Shown one piece after another: positions 28,060 through 38,130 of a stretch of DNA of 64,000 nt. The notes under the pieces were generated by a model. That model had not been told where the DNA came from, did no database searches, and worked only from the letters and a program-made list of their open reading frames with translations. The translations under genes were made by a program, and so were the position numbers. The number at the start of each line of letters is the position of its first letter. Position 1 is the stretch's first letter. The DNA lies in contig CAVZOP010000001.1 of the NCBI GenBank assembly GCA_963776935.1, positions 700,204-764,203 on the forward strand. Direction: 5' to 3'. The stretch is from JALOLG01 sp963776935. GTDB lineage: Bacteria > Actinomycetota > Acidimicrobiia > Acidimicrobiales > Ilumatobacteraceae.

Positions 28060-29313
28060 TCAGCCCTCGGGGCGTTGGGCGAGCACCAGGTCGAGCGTGT
28101 GGCTGTCGCCACCGCGCCGCACCACGACCGTGACCTGATCGCCCGGCTCGCGATCCCGGACGGCAGCGATGAAGGCGGCCGAGCCTTCCACCGCGACGCC
28201 GTCGACCGCGATCACGATGTCGCCTTCCTCGACACCGCCGCTGCCACCGGGCGCTCCCGACTCGACCGTCGTGACGATCGCACCCCCACCACCATCGAGG
28301 CGGTCCGTCAGACCGACACCGATGTACCCCTCGGCGCGCTGGGTGCCGGTGCCGTGCTCGCGGAGCGATGCGATCACCGGGAGGGCTTCAGCGTTCGAGA
28401 TCGCGAGACCGATGTTGGTGGCGGCGGTTGCCCCGCCGCCCCCGTTGAGCACTGCGGTGTCGATGCCGACGACCTCGCCGGCCGCGTTGACGAGCGGTCC
28501 GCCGGAGTTGCCCGACGAGATCGCGGCATCGGTCTGGATCAGTCCGTCGAGTGCACCGTTCTCCGACTTCACGGTGCGGTCGAGTCCCGACACGATGCCG
28601 AGCGTGACCGACGGCTCACCGTCGAGACCCAGCGCGAACCCGATCGCCACCACTTCGTCGCCGATGCCGATCGCTTCGGGATCGGCGAAGCGTGCGGCCG
28701 GGAAACCCGTCCCGGCGATGCGCAGCAGGGCGAGGTCATTGCCGACGTCGATGCCGACCAGCCTGGCCTCGCGTGGCTCGGTCTCACCGGCGAGTCGCAC
28801 CCGGATCTCCGACGCACCGGCGACCACGTGCGCGTTCGTGACGATCTCACCGTCGGACGTCGTGATGATCCCGGTGCCGATCGATTCGGCGGCCGCGTCA
28901 CCACTGCCGACATCGGCGCTGATGGTCACGACCGACGGCCCGACCGCGGCCGCAACCGCACCCACATCGATCTGTGGGAGCGCCCTGTGGGGGGCGGCGA
29001 CGTCGATTGCCTGGCTCGACGGCACGGCGGGCGGCGCCGGAGTGCGGTCGACGAGCTGTTTGCCGATCAGCACACCCACAGTGCCCGCCGCGAACGCGAC
29101 CGTTGCCAGCGCAATGGCGGTGCCAGCCACGAGTTGCCATCTGGTCGCCGGTGGACGCCGCACGAGGGGACGGATCGGCAAAGGTGGCGGCAGCAACGGT
29201 ACGGGCGCGGTGCCGAGGGTCGCCGAAACGTCCGCGCGAGTGCTCGACCGGCTGGACCCGGCGCGCCGCGGCGCTTCGAGAAGCGTTCCCGTCGGCCGCC
29301 CGTGCTCGCTCAC
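28060..29313 (-). CDS. membrane-anchored HtrA/DegP-like serine protease with PDZ domain
   Basis: 417 aa. A ~58-residue Pro/Arg-rich cytoplasmic segment precedes one transmembrane helix (about 60-84). The trypsin-like domain has the triad His162 (VTNAHVV), Asp193 (GNDLALLRI) and Ser270 (SGNSGGPLVN). A C-terminal PDZ domain (about 325-415) has GYIGVG and EEGDIVIAVDGVAV. The family degrades or senses misfolded extracytoplasmic proteins. It is the first gene of a minus-strand pair with the hydrolase and is divergent from the ABC transporter. The 254-nt gap to that operon shows no further gene. Confidence 0.93.
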   Translation of the reverse strand: MSEHGRPTGTLLEAPRRAGSSRSSTRADVSATLGTAPVPLLPPPLPIRPLVRRPPATRWQLVAGTAIALATVAFAAGTVGVLIGKQLVDRTPAPPAVPSSQAIDVAAPHRALPQIDVGAVAAAVGPSVVTISADVGSGDAAAESIGTGIITTSDGEIVTNAHVVAGASEIRVRLAGETEPREARLVGIDVGNDLALLRIAGTGFPAARFADPEAIGIGDEVVAIGFALGLDGEPSVTLGIVSGLDRTVKSENGALDGLIQTDAAISSGNSGGPLVNAAGEVVGIDTAVLNGGGGATAATNIGLAISNAEALPVIASLREHGTGTQRAEGYIGVGLTDRLDGGGGAIVTTVESGAPGGSGGVEEGDIVIAVDGVAVEGSAAFIAAVRDREPGDQVTVVVRRGGDSHTLDLVLAQRPEG

Positions 29314-29567
29314 TGCGGTCGGTCTAGCAAAGCTTCGTCAAGCTCGCCTCCTCGGTCACCGTGTCTTCACAGGTGTTTCACGCCCACTTTGCAGGCCCGG
29401 CACCGACTTGCAGTTGACTTCGCAATCGAGCCCTGCTGGCCCAGCCGATGGCTACGTCAGGGCGGCCGATCTGCTAGTTCTGATGCGTCCGGACCGTTCG
29501 GGTCCGAACGACACGACGCCGAGTTCTGACAGCGTACGATCCGATCAATCAGGGGGAGGTGGCGGTC

Positions 29568-31938
29568 TTGAACCACGAAGTGATCGTGCTCGACGGAGTG
29601 CGCAAGGAGTTCGGTGACTTCGTCGCGGTCGAACGGGCCGACTTCGCGATCGCGCGGGGCGAGTTCTTCTCGCTCCTCGGCCCGTCGGGCTGCGGCAAGA
29701 CGACGCTGCTGAAGATGATCGCCGGCTTCGAACAGCCGACCAGCGGCAAGGTCCTGCTCGAGGGCGATGACGTGTCGAACGTGCCCCCCTACAAGCGCAA
29801 CGTCAACACCGTGTTCCAGCAGTACGCGCTGTTCCCCCACATGTCGGTGCTCGACAACGTGGCGTTCGGCCTGCGGTCGAAGAAGGTGCCGGCGCGCGAG
29901 GCCCGTCGAGCGCGCGATCGACATGCTCGACGTGGTCCGACTCGGTGAGCTCTCCAGCCGCCGCCCTACGCAACTCTCGGGTGGGCAGCAACAGCGCGTC
30001 GCGCTGGCGCGGGCACTCGTCAACCTGCCGAGCGCGCTGCTGCTCGACGAACCGCTCGCGGCACTCGATCTCAAGCTGCGCGAGGCGATGCAGATCGAGC
30101 TCAAACGGATCCAGCGCGAGGTCGGGATCACGTTCATCTTCGTCACCCACGACCAGGGTGAGGCCCTCACGATGAGTGACCGGATCGCGGTGATGAGCCG
30201 CGGGCGAGTCGAACAGATCGGCACACCGGAGGAGATCTACGGGCGGCCGGCCAGCATCTTCGTCGCTGGCTTCATCGGGTCGGCCAACCTGCTCCCGGGC
30301 AGGCTCGAGGGTGCTGGAAGCGCCGCACCGACGGTTGTGCTCGATTCGGGAATGCGAATCGCCGTCCCGGCGTCGGGCGACGCGTTCGAGGGCGACCCGG
30401 TCACGGTCATGCTGCGCCCCGAGCGCCTCAGTGTGGTCGATGGCCCCGCACCCGACGGGAGGAGCGTCAGCGGAACCATCCGTGACGTGGTCTACCACGG
30501 CAGCGACATCCGGCTGATCGTCGATCTCGCCGATGGCACCGAGGTCGTCGCCAAAGTCGAGAGCGACGACGACGTGCCGGCACTCGAGCAGGGCACACCG
30601 ATCGTGATGGGTTGGGCAGCGGACGCCCCATTCCTGCTGCGCGGGCGGTCGATGGTCGTGGGCGCGACGACCACCGACATCGACGAGGTGCAGGCGTCGC
30701 TCGACGGCACGGAGATCGTCGGCACCGCCGACACGGCCGACGCCGCTGCACCCCCCGAGCGCCGATTCGGCCGACGCGCCCTCATCGGAGGTGGCATCGT
30801 GGCCGCCGGCGCGGTCGGCGCGGTCGTCCTGTCGAGCATCGGTGGTAGCGACGACGGAGGAGGTGGCGGCACTGCGGCGGCCGCCGGCGGTGCCGGTGGC
30901 GGCATCGGCCAAGGCAGCACCGACCTCAGCATCCTCAACTGGACCGAGTACATCGACGTCACCGGGGATGGCGAGGTCGGCACCGTCGACCGCTTCTCCG
31001 ACGAGACCGGCGTCTCCGTCAACTACTCGGAGACCTTGAACGACAACAACGAGGCCTACGCCAAGGAGTTCGTCGCGTACCTCGAGGCGGGCAACCCGAC
31101 CCCGTGGGACATCGCCATGCCGACGTACTGGATGGCAGCCCGCTTGAAGTCCAAGGAATGGTTGGCGCCGCTGCCCTTCAACCTCATCCCGAACTACGTC
31201 AACCTCGAGCCGTCCTACCTCGGCGTGGCCTGGGACCCCGGCGCCAAGTTCAACCTCCCCTGGCAAGCCGGTATCACCGGCTTCGCCTACAACATCTCCG
31301 AGACCGGCAGGGAACTGAAGAGCATCAACGACCTGTTCCTTCCCGAGTTCAGCGGGCGCATCGGCCTGTTCACCGAGATCCGCGACACCCTCGGGCTGGT
31401 GATGCTCGGCCAGGGGAACGACCCCAGCGTGGCCGACGAGGACGCGATCAACCAGGCGCTCGACCAGGTCGAAGAGGCCACCAACTCGGGTCAGGTCCGC
31501 CGCTTCACCGGCAACGACTACCTCCAGGACATCCAGAACGGCAACTTCGCGGCGTGCATCGCGTGGTCGGGCGACATCGCCCAGACGTCGAACCCCGACG
31601 TGCGCTTCGTCGTCCCCGAGGAGGGCGGCATGTCGTGGTTCGACACGATGGTCATCCCGATCCAGGCCGCCAACGGCGTGGCCGCGGCGCAGTGGATGAA
31701 CTTCGTGTACGACCCGGTCAACGCCGCCAAGATCACCGCCTACGTGCAGTACGTCTCACCGGTGATCGGGGTTCGCGACGAACTGGTCAAGTTGGGCGGT
31801 GACGCGGCGGCGCTCGCCGACAGCCCGCTGCTGTTCCCGTCCGACGAGGACAAGACCCGGCTCCGGGTCTTCGGCGAGATGTCCGAAGAGCTCGACCAGC
31901 AGGTGACCGATCGCTTCCTCTCGATCATCGGAGGTTGA
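29568..31938 (+). CDS. polyamine-type ABC transporter: ATPase fused to substrate-binding protein
   Basis: One reading frame (789 aa after removing one extra base near 29900) joins two normally separate subunits. The N-terminal PotA-like ATPase has Walker A GPSGCGKTT, the Q-loop FQQYALFPHMSV, signature LSGGQQQRVALARAL, Walker B LLLDEPLAALD and switch VTHDQGEAL, then a TOBE domain. After ~40 polar residues comes a twin-arginine-like RRFGRRALIGGG with a hydrophobic stretch at about residue 397. A PotD-like binding domain follows (LSILNWTEYID, TPWDIAMPTYWMA, LPWQAGITGFAYN, IAWSGDIAQ). The TTG at 29568 is 9 nt after GGGGGAGG; a GTG at 29559 is closer. An internal GTG near 30690 could also yield PotD alone. 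Substrate (spermidine/putrescine) is inferred by family. Confidence 0.85.
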
Positions 31939-31940
31939 CC

Positions 31941-32844
31941 GTGGCCGCCGACGACACCGACAACCGGACGCTGCGCAAGTCGCGCTGGACGCCGTACCTC
32001 CTGTCGTTCCCGGGCCTGTTGTGCCTGTACCTGTTCTTCCTGGTCCCGCTGGTGACGCTCCTCAAGATCGCCCTGTCGGTGCCTGTCGAGCGAGGCAGCA
32101 GCCTGGTCGACTTCACGTTGGGAGTGGAGCAACTTCTCCAAGGCGTTCACCGACTTCGGCGAGCAACTGTGGCGCGGGCTCGCGTACGCCGGCGTCGCCA
32201 CCGTGCTGTGCATCCTGATCGCCTACCCGCTGGCGTACTTCATCGCCTTCAAGGCGGGCCGGTGGCGGAACCTGCTGCTCGGTCTCGTCATGGTGCCGTT
32301 CTTCACGAGCTTCCTGCTGCGCACGATCGCCTGGCAGTCGCTGTTCGCCGACAACGGTCCGGTGCTCGGCGTCGCCGAGACACTCCACCTCATCGGCATC
32401 ACCGACTTCTTGCACTTGACCACCGACGGCCAGATCATGAACACCTCGGCAGCGGTGATCGGCGGCCTCACCTACAACTTCTTGCCGTTCGTCCTGCTCC
32501 CGATCTACGTCAGCCTCGAGAAGATCCAGACCAACCTGATCGACGCCGCGGCCGACCTGTACTCGAGCTTCGGGCGCACGTTCCGCAAGGTGATCTTCCC
32601 GCTCTCGCTGCCGGGCGTGTTCGCCGGCACGCTGCTGACGTTCATCCCGGCGTCGGGCGACTTCATCAACGCCCACCTGCTCGGTGACGTGCAGAAACCC
32701 GTGATCGGTGGCGTCATCCAGGCCCGCTTCCTGCAGGTGGGCGACTATCCCACGGCGTCCGCGATCAGCCTCGTGCTGATGGCGATGATCACCGCCGCCG
32801 TGCTCGTCTACGCCCGGTTCCTCGGAACGGAGGACATGGCATGA
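31941..32844 (+). CDS. potB: ABC transporter permease, PotB-like, one frameshift
   Basis: The GTG at 31941 follows GGAGG and the fused gene's stop by 2 nt. About six membrane segments are visible, beginning WTPYLLSFPGLLCLYLFFLVPL. One extra base near 32124 interrupts the frame between VDFTL and EWSNFSKAF. The EAA-like cytoplasmic loop is DAAADLYSSFGRTFRKVIFPLSLPG. Corrected length 300 aa. It overlaps the next permease by 4 nt (ATGA). Confidence 0.9.
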
Positions 32845-33666
32845 GCGCCACTCGACCACGCGCTCGCAGGCGCAGAACACCGTGGGGCACGATCGTGTTC
32901 TGGATCGTCGCGATCGGGCGCGCTCGCCTACCTCTTCATCCCCTTGATCACGATCGTCGTGTTCACGTTCAACGAGCCCACCACGAAGTTCAACACGACG
33001 TGGGAGAGCTTCACGTTCGACAACTGGCTGCATCCGTTCAAGGAGCGCCAGTTCACCGACGCCCTGATCGAGAGCATCAAGGTGGCGGTCGTCGCTTGCA
33101 CGTTGGCCACCATGCTCGGCAGCCTGATCGCCCTCGCCCTCGCCCGCTACCGGATGTACGGCAGCGCGGCCATCGGCCTGCTGCTGGTCTGCCGCTCACG
33201 ACGCCAGAGATCGTGATGGGCGCCTCGCTGTTCACGCTGTTCTTCAACCAGGGTGTCGAGCGCGGCTTCTGGACAATCGTGATCGCCCACACGCTGTTCT
33301 GCCTGAGCTTCGTGGCGATGACGGTGAAGGCCCGCGTCCGCGGTACCGACTGGACGTTTGAGGACGCGGCGATGGATCTCGGATCGCCCCCGTTGCGAAC
33401 GTTCTGGAAGATCACGATGCCGAGGATCATGCCCGGCGTCGCCGCCGCCTTCCTGCTGTCGCTGGCGCTCAGCATCGACGACTACATCATCACCTCGTTC
33501 GTCGCCGGCCCGACCGATGACGTTCCCGCGGCGGGTGTTCGACTCGGCCCGCATCGCCCTGCCCCCACAGGTGCACGTGCTGGCCACGATCATCATGTTG
33601 GTGGCGATCGTGATCATCGTCACCGCGACGCTGGCCTCCAACCGCCGCCAATCCAAGCTCGGCTGA
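32841..33666 (+). CDS. potC: ABC transporter permease, PotC-like, three frameshifts
   Basis: Second permease of the transporter. The recognisable pieces are FIPLITIVVFTFNEPT near the start, LPLTTPEIVMGASLFTLFF, the EAA loop EDAAMDLGSPPLRTFWKITMPRIMPG, and a last helix ending NRRQSKLG. They require removal of a base near 32921, addition of one near 33197 and removal near 33515. Corrected length is 274 aa. It is followed by a strong bidirectional terminator. Confidence 0.88.
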
Positions 33667-33683
33667 GCGCCCACGGCGCCCGA

Positions 33684-33728
33684 AAACAGCGAGGCGCCGG
33701 CGGCCGCGGACCGCCGGCACCTCTGTTT
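33684..33728. terminator. bidirectional intrinsic terminator between potC and rpsJ
   Basis: AAACAG...GAGG..GCCGGCGG, a 7-nt loop, CCGCCGGC.CCTCTGTTT: a nearly 20-bp stem with A- and T-tracts on the two sides, at the convergent ends of potC (+) and rpsJ (-). Confidence 0.85.
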
Positions 33729-33756
33729 CCTCCCGCGAACGGGGACCCGGGTGAGC

Positions 33757-34071
33757 TCAGCTCGCCTGGATCTTGATCTCGATGTCGACACCGGCCGGCA
33801 GCTCGATGCGCTGCAGGCTGTCGATCGTCTTGGCGTTGGGGTTGACGATGTCGATCAGCCGCTTGTGCACCCGCATCTCGAAGTGCTCACGTGAGTCCTT
33901 GTCGACGTGCGGACCACGGATCACCGTATAGCGGTGCTTGTCGGTCGGCAATGGGATCGGCCCACGCACCGTCGCGTCCGTGCGGGTCACGGTCTCGACG
34001 ATCTTCTTCGTCGACTGATCGATGATCTCGTGATCGAACGCCTTGAGACGGATCCGGATGTTCTGCGCCAT
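33757..34071 (-). CDS. rpsJ: 30S ribosomal protein S10
   Basis: 104 aa: IRIRLKAFDHEIIDQSTKKIVETV, then GPIPLPTDKHRYTVIRGPHVDKDSREHFE and the RIELPAGVDIEIK end. It is the last gene of the str cluster here (after tuf1) and is not followed by rplC; the S10 operon is broken at this point. Confidence 0.97.
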   Translation of the reverse strand: MAQNIRIRLKAFDHEIIDQSTKKIVETVTRTDATVRGPIPLPTDKHRYTVIRGPHVDKDSREHFEMRVHKRLIDIVNPNAKTIDSLQRIELPAGVDIEIKIQAS

Positions 34072-34110
34072 ATCTAATTCGCTCGCTTCGCTCGCTGGGG
34101 CGGCCTTCGG

Positions 34111-34138
34111 CCGAACCGGGTGTTCACCTTCGGTTCGG
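34111..34138 (-). repeat. hairpin in the tuf1-rpsJ gap, repeated downstream of tuf2
   Basis: CCGAACC (34111-34117) pairs with GGTTCGG (34132-34138) around a 14-nt loop. The surrounding block (34081-34140, GCTCGCTTCGCTCGCTGGGG start) is closely matched downstream of tuf2 at 61109-61132 and 61178-61221. It could act as a processing or attenuation site. Confidence 0.6.
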
Positions 34139-34168
34139 TTGCCTGGCCCTGGGTCTGGTCGTCGTTGA

Positions 34169-35353
34169 TCACTTCAGGATCTTCGCGACGCGGCCGGCGC
34201 CGACGGTGCGGCCGCCTTCGCGGATCGCGAACCGCAGGCCTTCGTCCATCGCGATCGGCTTGCCCAACTCGACGGTCATCGCCACGTTGTCACCCGGCAT
34301 CACCATCTCCGTGCCCTCCGGCAACTCGATCGTGCCCGTCACGTCAGTCGTGCGGAAAAAGAACTGCGGCCGGTAATTGTTGAAGAACGGCTTGTGCCGG
34401 CCACCCTCCTCCTTCGTCAACACATACACCTGACCCTCGAAATTGGTGTGCGGCGTAATGCTGCCGGGCTTGCACAACACCTGACCCCGCTCCACATCCT
34501 CTTTCTTCGTCCCCCGCAACAACGCCCCGATGTTGTCCCCCGCCTGACCCTGATCCAACAACTTGCGGAACATCTCCACACCCGTACACGTCGTCTTCTG
34601 CGTCGCCCGCAACCCGACAATCTCGATCTCATCACCAGTGTGCACCACACCCTGCTCAACCTTGCCAGTCACCACCGTCCCCCGACCCGTGATCGTGAAC
34701 ACATCCTCGATCGGCATCAAGAACGGCTTATCCAACTCACGCACCGGCTCCGGCACCGACTCATCCACCGCCGCCATCAACTCCAACATCTTGGCCTGCC
34801 ACTCCTCATCACCCTCCAACGCCTTCAACGCCGACACCCGCACGATCGGCGCATCATCACCAGGGAACTCGTAATCGTTCAACAACTCCCGCACCTCCAA
34901 CTCCACCAGCTCCAACAACTCCTCGTCATCGACCATGTCCGCCTTGTTCAACGCCACCACGATGTACGGCACCCCCACCTGACGCGCCAACAACACATGC
35001 TCACGGGTCTGAGGCATCGGACCATCCGTCGCCGCCACCACCAAAATCGCCCCATCCACCTGCGCCGCACCCGTGATCATGTTCTTGATGTAATCCGCAT
35101 GACCCGGCATATCCACATGCGCATAATGCCGATTCTCAGTCTCATACTCGATATGAGCAATCGAAATCGTAATCCCCCGCGCCTTCTCCTCCGGCGCCTT
35201 ATCAATCGCATCAAACGGCGTATACACCGCCAACCCACGATCAGCCAACGTCTTCGAAATCGCCGCCGTCAACGTCGTCTTCCCATGATCAATATGACCC
35301 ATCGTCCCCACATTCACATGCGGCTTCGTACGCTCAAACTTCGCCTTACTCAT
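34169..35353 (-). CDS. tuf: elongation factor Tu, copy 1
   Basis: 394 aa GTPase delivering aminoacyl-tRNA. MSKAKFERTKPHVNVGTMGH, the P-loop GHIDHGKTTL, DMPGHADY and NKADMVDDEEL identify it, with domains 2 and 3 ending GAGRVAKILK. Codon use is striking: most of the gene uses NNT and NNG codons (CAT, AAT, ATT, TTG, GTG), whereas its neighbours use NNC/NNG; the last ~100 nt revert to local usage. It is nearly identical to tuf2 at 61268. It lies between fusA and rpsJ. Confidence 0.98.
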   Translation of the reverse strand: MSKAKFERTKPHVNVGTMGHIDHGKTTLTAAISKTLADRGLAVYTPFDAIDKAPEEKARGITISIAHIEYETENRHYAHVDMPGHADYIKNMITGAAQVDGAILVVAATDGPMPQTREHVLLARQVGVPYIVVALNKADMVDDEELLELVELEVRELLNDYEFPGDDAPIVRVSALKALEGDEEWQAKMLELMAAVDESVPEPVRELDKPFLMPIEDVFTITGRGTVVTGKVEQGVVHTGDEIEIVGLRATQKTTCTGVEMFRKLLDQGQAGDNIGALLRGTKKEDVERGQVLCKPGSITPHTNFEGQVYVLTKEEGGRHKPFFNNYRPQFFFRTTDVTGTIELPEGTEMVMPGDNVAMTVELGKPIAMDEGLRFAIREGGRTVGAGRVAKILK

Positions 35354-35433
35354 GGCAACTCGACTCCAATGTCGTTGAAATTGTTTCGGATCTGTGGGTT
35401 GTCAAAGAACGGGGATGCGATCGATCGGGGCGA

Positions 35434-37527
35434 TCACTCGCCGCGAACGCGCTTCACGATGTCGGACGCGATTCCCTCGGGGACCTGCTGGTAGCTGTCG
35501 AACTGCATCGTGTACGTCGCTCGGCCCTGGGTGCGCGAGCGAAGGTCGGTACTGTATCCGAACATCTCCGACAGCGGTACGTGAGCGCGCACGACCTGGG
35601 TGTTGCCGCGGGCTTCCATGCCCTCGATGCGACCACGACGGCTCGACAGGTCGCCGATCACGTCGCCCATGTACTCGTCGGGCGTGACGACCTCGACACC
35701 CATGATCGGCTCGAGCAGCACCGGGTTGGCCAGCTCGGCCGCCTTCTTGAAGCCCATCTGGCCGGCGATCTTGAACGCCATCTCCGAGGAGTCGACGTCG
35801 TGGTACTGGCCGTCGATGAGGCTGGCCTTGATGTCGACCATCGGGTAGCCGGCGAGCACGCCCGAATCGAGCGCCGACTGGATGCCCTGGTTGACCGGCT
35901 GGATGTACTCGCGCGGGATCTTGCCGCCCGAGATCTTGTCGGAGAACTCGTAGCCGCCGGCAGGGTTCGGCTCGAGGCTGATCTTGATGACCGCGAACTG
36001 GCCCGAGCCGCCCGTCTGCTTGATGTGGCGGTACTCGACCGAGCCGACGGCCTTGGTGATCGTCTCGCGGTAGGCGACCTGCGGCTTGCCGACGGTCGCC
36101 TCGACGCTGAACTCGCGCAACATGCGGTCGACCAGCACCTCGAGGTGCAGCTCGCCCATGCCGGAGATGACGGTCTGGCCGGTCTCCTCGTCGGTGCGGA
36201 CGCGGAACGTCGGGTCCTCGTCGGACAACGACTTGAGCGCCTTGCCGAGCTTGTCCTGGTCGGTCTTGGTCTTGGGCTCGATGGCGACGTGGATCACCGG
36301 CTCGGGGAAGATCATCCGCTCGAGGATCACCGGCTTGTCGCGGTCGCACAGCGTGTCGCCGGTGGTGGTGTCCTTGAAGCCGAGACCGGCCACGATGTCG
36401 CCCGCCATCGCCACGTCGAGGTCCTCGCGCTGGTTGGCGTGCATGAGCAGGATCCGACCGAGGCGCTCGCGCTTCTCCTTGGTCGAGTTGTAGACCTCGT
36501 CACCCTTGTTGATCTCGCCCGAGTACACGCGGAAGTAGGTCAGCTTGCCGAACGGGTCGGCGACGATCTTGAACGCCAGCGCGGCGAAGGAGTCGTCGTC
36601 GGGCCCGCGGGTGACGGTCTCGTCGCCGCGGATGTTGGTGCCCTCGGCGGGCGGGATGTCGAGCGGCGACGGCAGATAGTCGACGACGGCGTCGAGCATC
36701 GGCTGGACACCCTTGTTCTTGAACGCCGACCCGCACAGGATCGGAACGAAGTCGAACGCCAACGTGCCGGCGCGGATGGCGCGCTTGATCTCGGCCTCGG
36801 TGACGTCGTCACCGGCGAGGTACTTCTCCATCAACGTGTCGTCGCTGCCGGCGATCGTCTCGAGCATCTGCTCGCGGTACTCGTTGGCATGATCGACCAT
36901 GTCGGCGGGGATGTCGACCTCGTCCCACTTGGCGCCGAGCTCCTCGTCGTGCCAGATGAGCGCCTTCATCTTCACCAGGTCGATGAGGCCGATGAACGGC
37001 TTGGACGATTCGGGCCCGCCGGCGCCGATCGGGAGCTGCAGGATGGCAGGGGTCGCGTCGAGGCGTTCTTTGACCATCCGCACGGTGCGATAGAAGTCGG
37101 CGCCGATGCGGTCCATCTTGTTGACGAAGCAGAACCGCGGGACGCGGTACTTGTTGGCCTGGCGCCACACCGTCTCGGTCTGCGGCTCGACACCGGCGAC
37201 CGAGTCGAACACGGTGACGGCGCCGTCGAGCACGCGCAGCGAACGCTCGACCTCGATCGTGAAGTCGACGTGGCCGGGCGTGTCGATGATGTTGATCCGG
37301 TGGTTGTTCCAGACGCAGGTCGTGGCCGCCGACGTGATCGTGATGCCGCGCTCTTGCTCCTGGGCCATGTGGTCCATCGTCGCCGCGCCGTCGTGGACCT
37401 CGCCGATCTTGTAGCTCTTGCCGGTGTAGTACAGGATGCGCTCGGTCGTCGTGGTCTTGCCCGCGTCGATGTGGGCCATGATGCCGATGTTGCGGGTGCG
37501 CTCGAGGGGGAACTCTCGCTTGGCCAT
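35434..37527 (-). CDS. fusA: elongation factor G
   Basis: 697 aa translocase. G-domain motifs: AHIDAGKTTTTERILYYTG (P-loop), the switch II DTPGHVDFT, and NKMDRIGADF. Domains II-V follow, with the IV-V region GMGELHLEVLVDRMLREFSVEA and the C-terminus VKRVRGE. Frame intact. A CBS-domain gene, not rpsG, is immediately upstream. Confidence 0.98.
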   Translation of the reverse strand: MAKREFPLERTRNIGIMAHIDAGKTTTTERILYYTGKSYKIGEVHDGAATMDHMAQEQERGITITSAATTCVWNNHRINIIDTPGHVDFTIEVERSLRVLDGAVTVFDSVAGVEPQTETVWRQANKYRVPRFCFVNKMDRIGADFYRTVRMVKERLDATPAILQLPIGAGGPESSKPFIGLIDLVKMKALIWHDEELGAKWDEVDIPADMVDHANEYREQMLETIAGSDDTLMEKYLAGDDVTEAEIKRAIRAGTLAFDFVPILCGSAFKNKGVQPMLDAVVDYLPSPLDIPPAEGTNIRGDETVTRGPDDDSFAALAFKIVADPFGKLTYFRVYSGEINKGDEVYNSTKEKRERLGRILLMHANQREDLDVAMAGDIVAGLGFKDTTTGDTLCDRDKPVILERMIFPEPVIHVAIEPKTKTDQDKLGKALKSLSDEDPTFRVRTDEETGQTVISGMGELHLEVLVDRMLREFSVEATVGKPQVAYRETITKAVGSVEYRHIKQTGGSGQFAVIKISLEPNPAGGYEFSDKISGGKIPREYIQPVNQGIQSALDSGVLAGYPMVDIKASLIDGQYHDVDSSEMAFKIAGQMGFKKAAELANPVLLEPIMGVEVVTPDEYMGDVIGDLSSRRGRIEGMEARGNTQVVRAHVPLSEMFGYSTDLRSRTQGRATYTMQFDSYQQVPEGIASDIVKRVRGE

Positions 37528-37645
37528 CGTCGGGTCAACTTCCGTGTTTCAAATGGTGTGGCAGGTGGGGGAATCAGCGTGTGCGCTGGGACGACAGGGC
37601 CACAGGCACGGCGATTCAGTGTATCGGCGCACCACCCCGCATCGG

Positions 37646-37665
37646 CCGAATGCGGCCGCGTTCGG
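37646..37665 (-). terminator. hairpin between CBS-domain gene and fusA
   Basis: CCGAATGC-GGCC-GCGTTCGG: an 8-bp stem with one G-T pair and a 4-nt loop, no T-tract. It may be an attenuator or RNA-processing site in the 165-nt gap before fusA; a TACACT -10-like hexamer lies just downstream of it (about 37619). Confidence 0.35.
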
Positions 37666-37692
37666 ACTGCCGCCGGCGTCGCGATTGACCTT

Positions 37693-38130
37693 CTACTGAC
37701 CTTGGTGCAGGTAATCGAAGAGCGCCTGGTTCTCGCTCTCGAGCTCGGTCAGCCGGCTCTTGACGACGTCGCCGATCGAGATGATGCCCGCCAGACGGCC
37801 GCCGTCGTCGACGACGGGGAGGTGGCGGATCCGGCGGTCGGTCATGAGCGCCATCAGACGATCGACGCCGTCGTTGGCCGAGCAGGTCACGACGTCGACC
37901 GACATCGTCGATCCGACGGAACGTCCGAGCGCGCCCGCGCCGTGGGTGGCGATGCTGCGCACGAGGTCGCGTTCGGAGATGATGCCCTCGATCGCTCGCG
38001 CGTCACCGGAGACGACGAGCGCCCCGACGCCGTGATCGCGAAGGAGCTGGGCGGCATCGGCCAGTGACGCGGCCTGGGTCACGGTCGCGACTGCCGTTCC
38101 CTTCAGCGCCAGGATCGATTGGACGTTCAT
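37693..38130 (-). CDS. CBS-domain-pair protein inside the str operon
   Basis: 145 aa consisting of two CBS motifs and little else: MNVQSILALKGTAVATVTQ, DHGVGALVV, IEGIISERDLVRSIA for the first, and MTDRRIRHLPVVDDGGRLAGIISIGDVV for the second. CBS pairs bind adenosyl ligands (AMP, ATP, NAD or SAM in known cases). Its position between rpsG and fusA, on the same strand, is unusual and suggests coregulation with translation factors. No effector domain is attached. An upstream in-frame extension to 38373 overlaps rpsG and is rejected. Confidence 0.9.
   Translation of the reverse strand: MNVQSILALKGTAVATVTQAASLADAAQLLRDHGVGALVVSGDARAIEGIISERDLVRSIATHGAGALGRSVGSTMSVDVVTCSANDGVDRLMALMTDRRIRHLPVVDDGGRLAGIISIGDVVKSRLTELESENQALFDYLHQGQ

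Noticed and set aside
29314..29558. Clear promoters in the htrA/ABC-transporter divergent gap
   Set aside because: A TTGACT near 29412 and a TACGAT at 29535 exist but neither has a properly spaced partner; no confident call.
34394..35494. Plus-strand frame opposite tuf1, repeated opposite tuf2
   Set aside because: His/Arg/Leu-rich translation produced by the unusual tuf codon use; its conservation between copies only reflects tuf identity.
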